Part shown: positions 26,063-27,483 of the stretch, piece after piece
How positions within the stretch are numbered: position 1 is the stretch's first letter
Layout of the letters: each line of letters opens with the position of its first letter
Source of the DNA: HGM13006 sp964514175
Lineage (GTDB): Bacteria; Bacillota; Clostridia; Oscillospirales; Oscillospiraceae
Reading direction: 5' to 3'
NCBI GenBank assembly: GCA_964514175.1
Contig: CAZEPQ010000010.1
Coordinates: 1-27,483 of the forward strand
Length of the DNA: 27,483 nucleotides
Program-made: the position numbers and the translations under genes
Notes under the pieces: generated by a model
The model's input: the letters and a program-made list of their open reading frames with translations, nothing else
Database searches by the model: none
Told to the model about the DNA's origin: nothing

Positions 26063-27483
26063 TTACAGGGAGATTTTCTTGAAGACTTGAGCGCAGCGGG
26101 GGCAAAGCTCCAGTTCTTCGTCCACGTTTTCGTTGTGGATCCAGCAGCGGCTGCACTTGGGAGCCTCGGAGGGGGTAACTGCCACGGTGACACCGGGGAA
26201 GTTCTCGCCAGCAACGCCCTGACCTTCGCCCTCGGCAACAGTGACCTTGGAGACGATGCAGATCTCAGAGAGATCCTTCTGGCCCATGGCGGCATAAGCG
26301 GCCTTGCCCTCGTCGTTGAAATACAGGGTGATTTCTGCGTCCAGGCTTTTGCCAACCAGCTTCTGACCGCGGGCCTCCTCCAGCGCCTTGTTCACATCAG
26401 CACGGAGGGCAATGACCTGATCCCATTGAGCGGCGGTGTTCCCATCCAGAACAAGCTTCTCGTTGTAGGTTGGGATGTCGTTGAGCAGCACGCAGGAAGC
26501 GTCGTCGCCGGAGGCGTGAGGCATAGCGGCCCAAATCTCTTCGGAGGTGAAGGCCAGGATGGGAGCCAGCATACGGGTCATGGCATCCAGAATGATATAA
26601 AGGGCGGTCTGAGCGGCGGCCCGATCAGCGTCATCGCCGCAGTACAGGCGATCCTTGATGATATCCAGATAGAAGTTGGACATATCCACCACGCAGAAAT
26701 TGTAGATGGCACGGTACACGCTGTGGAACTCATAACGCTCGTAGGCAGCACGGACAGTCTTTACCAGCTCGTTGAGTTTGGCAACGGCCCACTGATCCAG
26801 CTCCGTCATGGCCTCAAATTCCACCATATCGGTGTTGGGATCAAAGCCATTCAGGTTGCCCAGCATATAGCGGGCGGTGTTGCGGATCTTCAGATAGGCC
26901 TGAGAAAGCTGCTTGAGGATGTTCTTGTCGATGCGCATATCCTCCTGATAGTTGGCGGAGGATACCCACAGACGCAGCAGGTCGGCGCCGTAGTCCTTCA
27001 GCAGCTCGTCGGGGGTGACACCGTTGCCCAGAGACTTACTCATCTTACGGCCCTGACCGTCAACGGTCCAGCCGTGGGTGATGATGGTCTTGTAGGGAGC
27101 AACGCCCTTGGCAGCGATGGAGGTCAGCATGGAGGACTGGAACCAGCCGCGATACTGGTCGCCGCCTTCCAGATAAACATCGGCGGGGAAGGTCAGTTCA
27201 GGCCGCTGATCCACCACGGCAGCATGGGTGGAGCCGGAGTCGAACCAAACGTCCATGATGTCGGTTTCCTTGGAGAAGTGGACATGGCCGCACTTGGGAC
27301 ACTTGAAGCCCTGAGGCACCAGCTCATCGGCGGTCTTTTCAAACCAGATGTTGGAGCCGTGGTCATGGAACAGGTTTGCCACATGATCAATGGTCTCGGG
27401 GGTGACGATGTCCGCACCGCACTTGTCGCAGTAGAAGATGGGAATGGGCACGCCCCACTTGCGCTGACGGGAGATACACCAGT
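26063..27483 (-). CDS. ileS: Isoleucyl-tRNA synthetase, C-terminal part (5' end beyond window)
   Basis: About 473 codons are visible, open to the right edge ('WCISRQRKWGVPIPIFYCDK' at the edge), so roughly the N-terminal half is missing. The visible part has the end of the catalytic domain with 'DVWFDSGSTHAAV', 'EGGDQYRGWFQSSMLTS' and the class I signature 'GRKMSKSLGNG'. The anticodon-binding helical domain follows ('ELDQWAVAKLNELVKTV', 'YNFCVVDMSNFYLDIIKDRL'). The C-terminus is a zinc-binding 'CSRCWIH...CPRCA' motif. The enzyme charges tRNA-Ile. The zinc tail and overall layout match the standard bacterial form. Confidence 0.96.
   Translation of the reverse strand, partial: WCISRQRKWGVPIPIFYCDKCGADIVTPETIDHVANLFHDHGSNIWFEKTADELVPQGFKCPKCGHVHFSKETDIMDVWFDSGSTHAAVVDQRPELTFPADVYLEGGDQYRGWFQSSMLTSIAAKGVAPYKTIITHGWTVDGQGRKMSKSLGNGVTPDELLKDYGADLLRLWVSSANYQEDMRIDKNILKQLSQAYLKIRNTARYMLGNLNGFDPNTDMVEFEAMTELDQWAVAKLNELVKTVRAAYERYEFHSVYRAIYNFCVVDMSNFYLDIIKDRLYCGDDADRAAAQTALYIILDAMTRMLAPILAFTSEEIWAAMPHASGDDASCVLLNDIPTYNEKLVLDGNTAAQWDQVIALRADVNKALEEARGQKLVGKSLDAEITLYFNDEGKAAYAAMGQKDLSEICIVSKVTVAEGEGQGVAGENFPGVTVAVTPSEAPKCSRCWIHNENVDEELELCPRCAQVFKKISL

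Overview
The window looks like chromosome of an anaerobic, spore-lineage Bacillota (Clostridia), most probably an Oscillospirales-type gut bacterium. The grounds are strong AGGAGG ribosome binding sites, moderately GC-rich coding sequence, a superoxide reductase, ferredoxin-type flavoenzymes, a stand-alone Spo0A DNA-binding domain, AzlCD, a YtrA-type GntR/ABC operon and a lipoteichoic-acid-synthase-like enzyme. No insertion sequence, prophage, CRISPR array or rRNA was seen. The taxonomic placement is inference from gene content.

Layout. Positions 1-1222 (minus) hold the 5' part of a ferredoxin-FAD reductase cut by the left edge. Positions 1440-4650 are an AT-richer regulatory stretch: a ribbon-helix-helix protein behind a palindrome cluster, a translationally coupled ECF sigma / DUF4367 membrane protein / small secreted protein unit, a small XRE-like protein, and a convergent Spo0A_C-only protein with a 0A box between its promoter and start codon. 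Positions 4684-6253 hold a Crp/Fnr regulator divergent from desulfoferrodoxin, then tRNA-Ala(CGC). Positions 6297-7450 (minus) are azlCD behind a structured leader.

Positions 7590-9920 carry an old-yellow-enzyme/FadH-type Fe-S flavoenzyme interrupted by a 58-residue Gly-Gly-Pro tract. It is followed by a 722-residue surface protein with a Gly/Pro-rich N-terminus and a C-terminal membrane anchor (10040-12208). Positions 12277-15235 (minus) hold two DUF3870 paralogues and a sodium:solute symporter fused to a cytidylate-kinase-like domain. Positions 15390-18677 are a YtrA-like GntR / ABC ATPase / large permease operon with overlapping genes and an obvious operator. Positions 18804-20806 encode an orphan solute-binding lipoprotein. 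Positions 20927-23792 encode an LtaS-like phosphoglycerol transferase with a C-terminal region resembling S-layer homology repeats. Positions 23824-25607 are a second ECF sigma / membrane anti-sigma pair behind an ECF-type promoter. A small two-helix membrane protein and the C-terminal part of isoleucyl-tRNA synthetase (cut by the right edge) close the window.

Most transcription units are short and have near-consensus promoters and stem-loop terminators. The main points of interest are unusual domain architectures (collagen-like insert in a flavoenzyme, symporter-kinase fusion, LtaS-SLH-like fusion) and several self-contained regulator/operator modules. All function statements come from reading the sequence and remembered family features; no database search was run.
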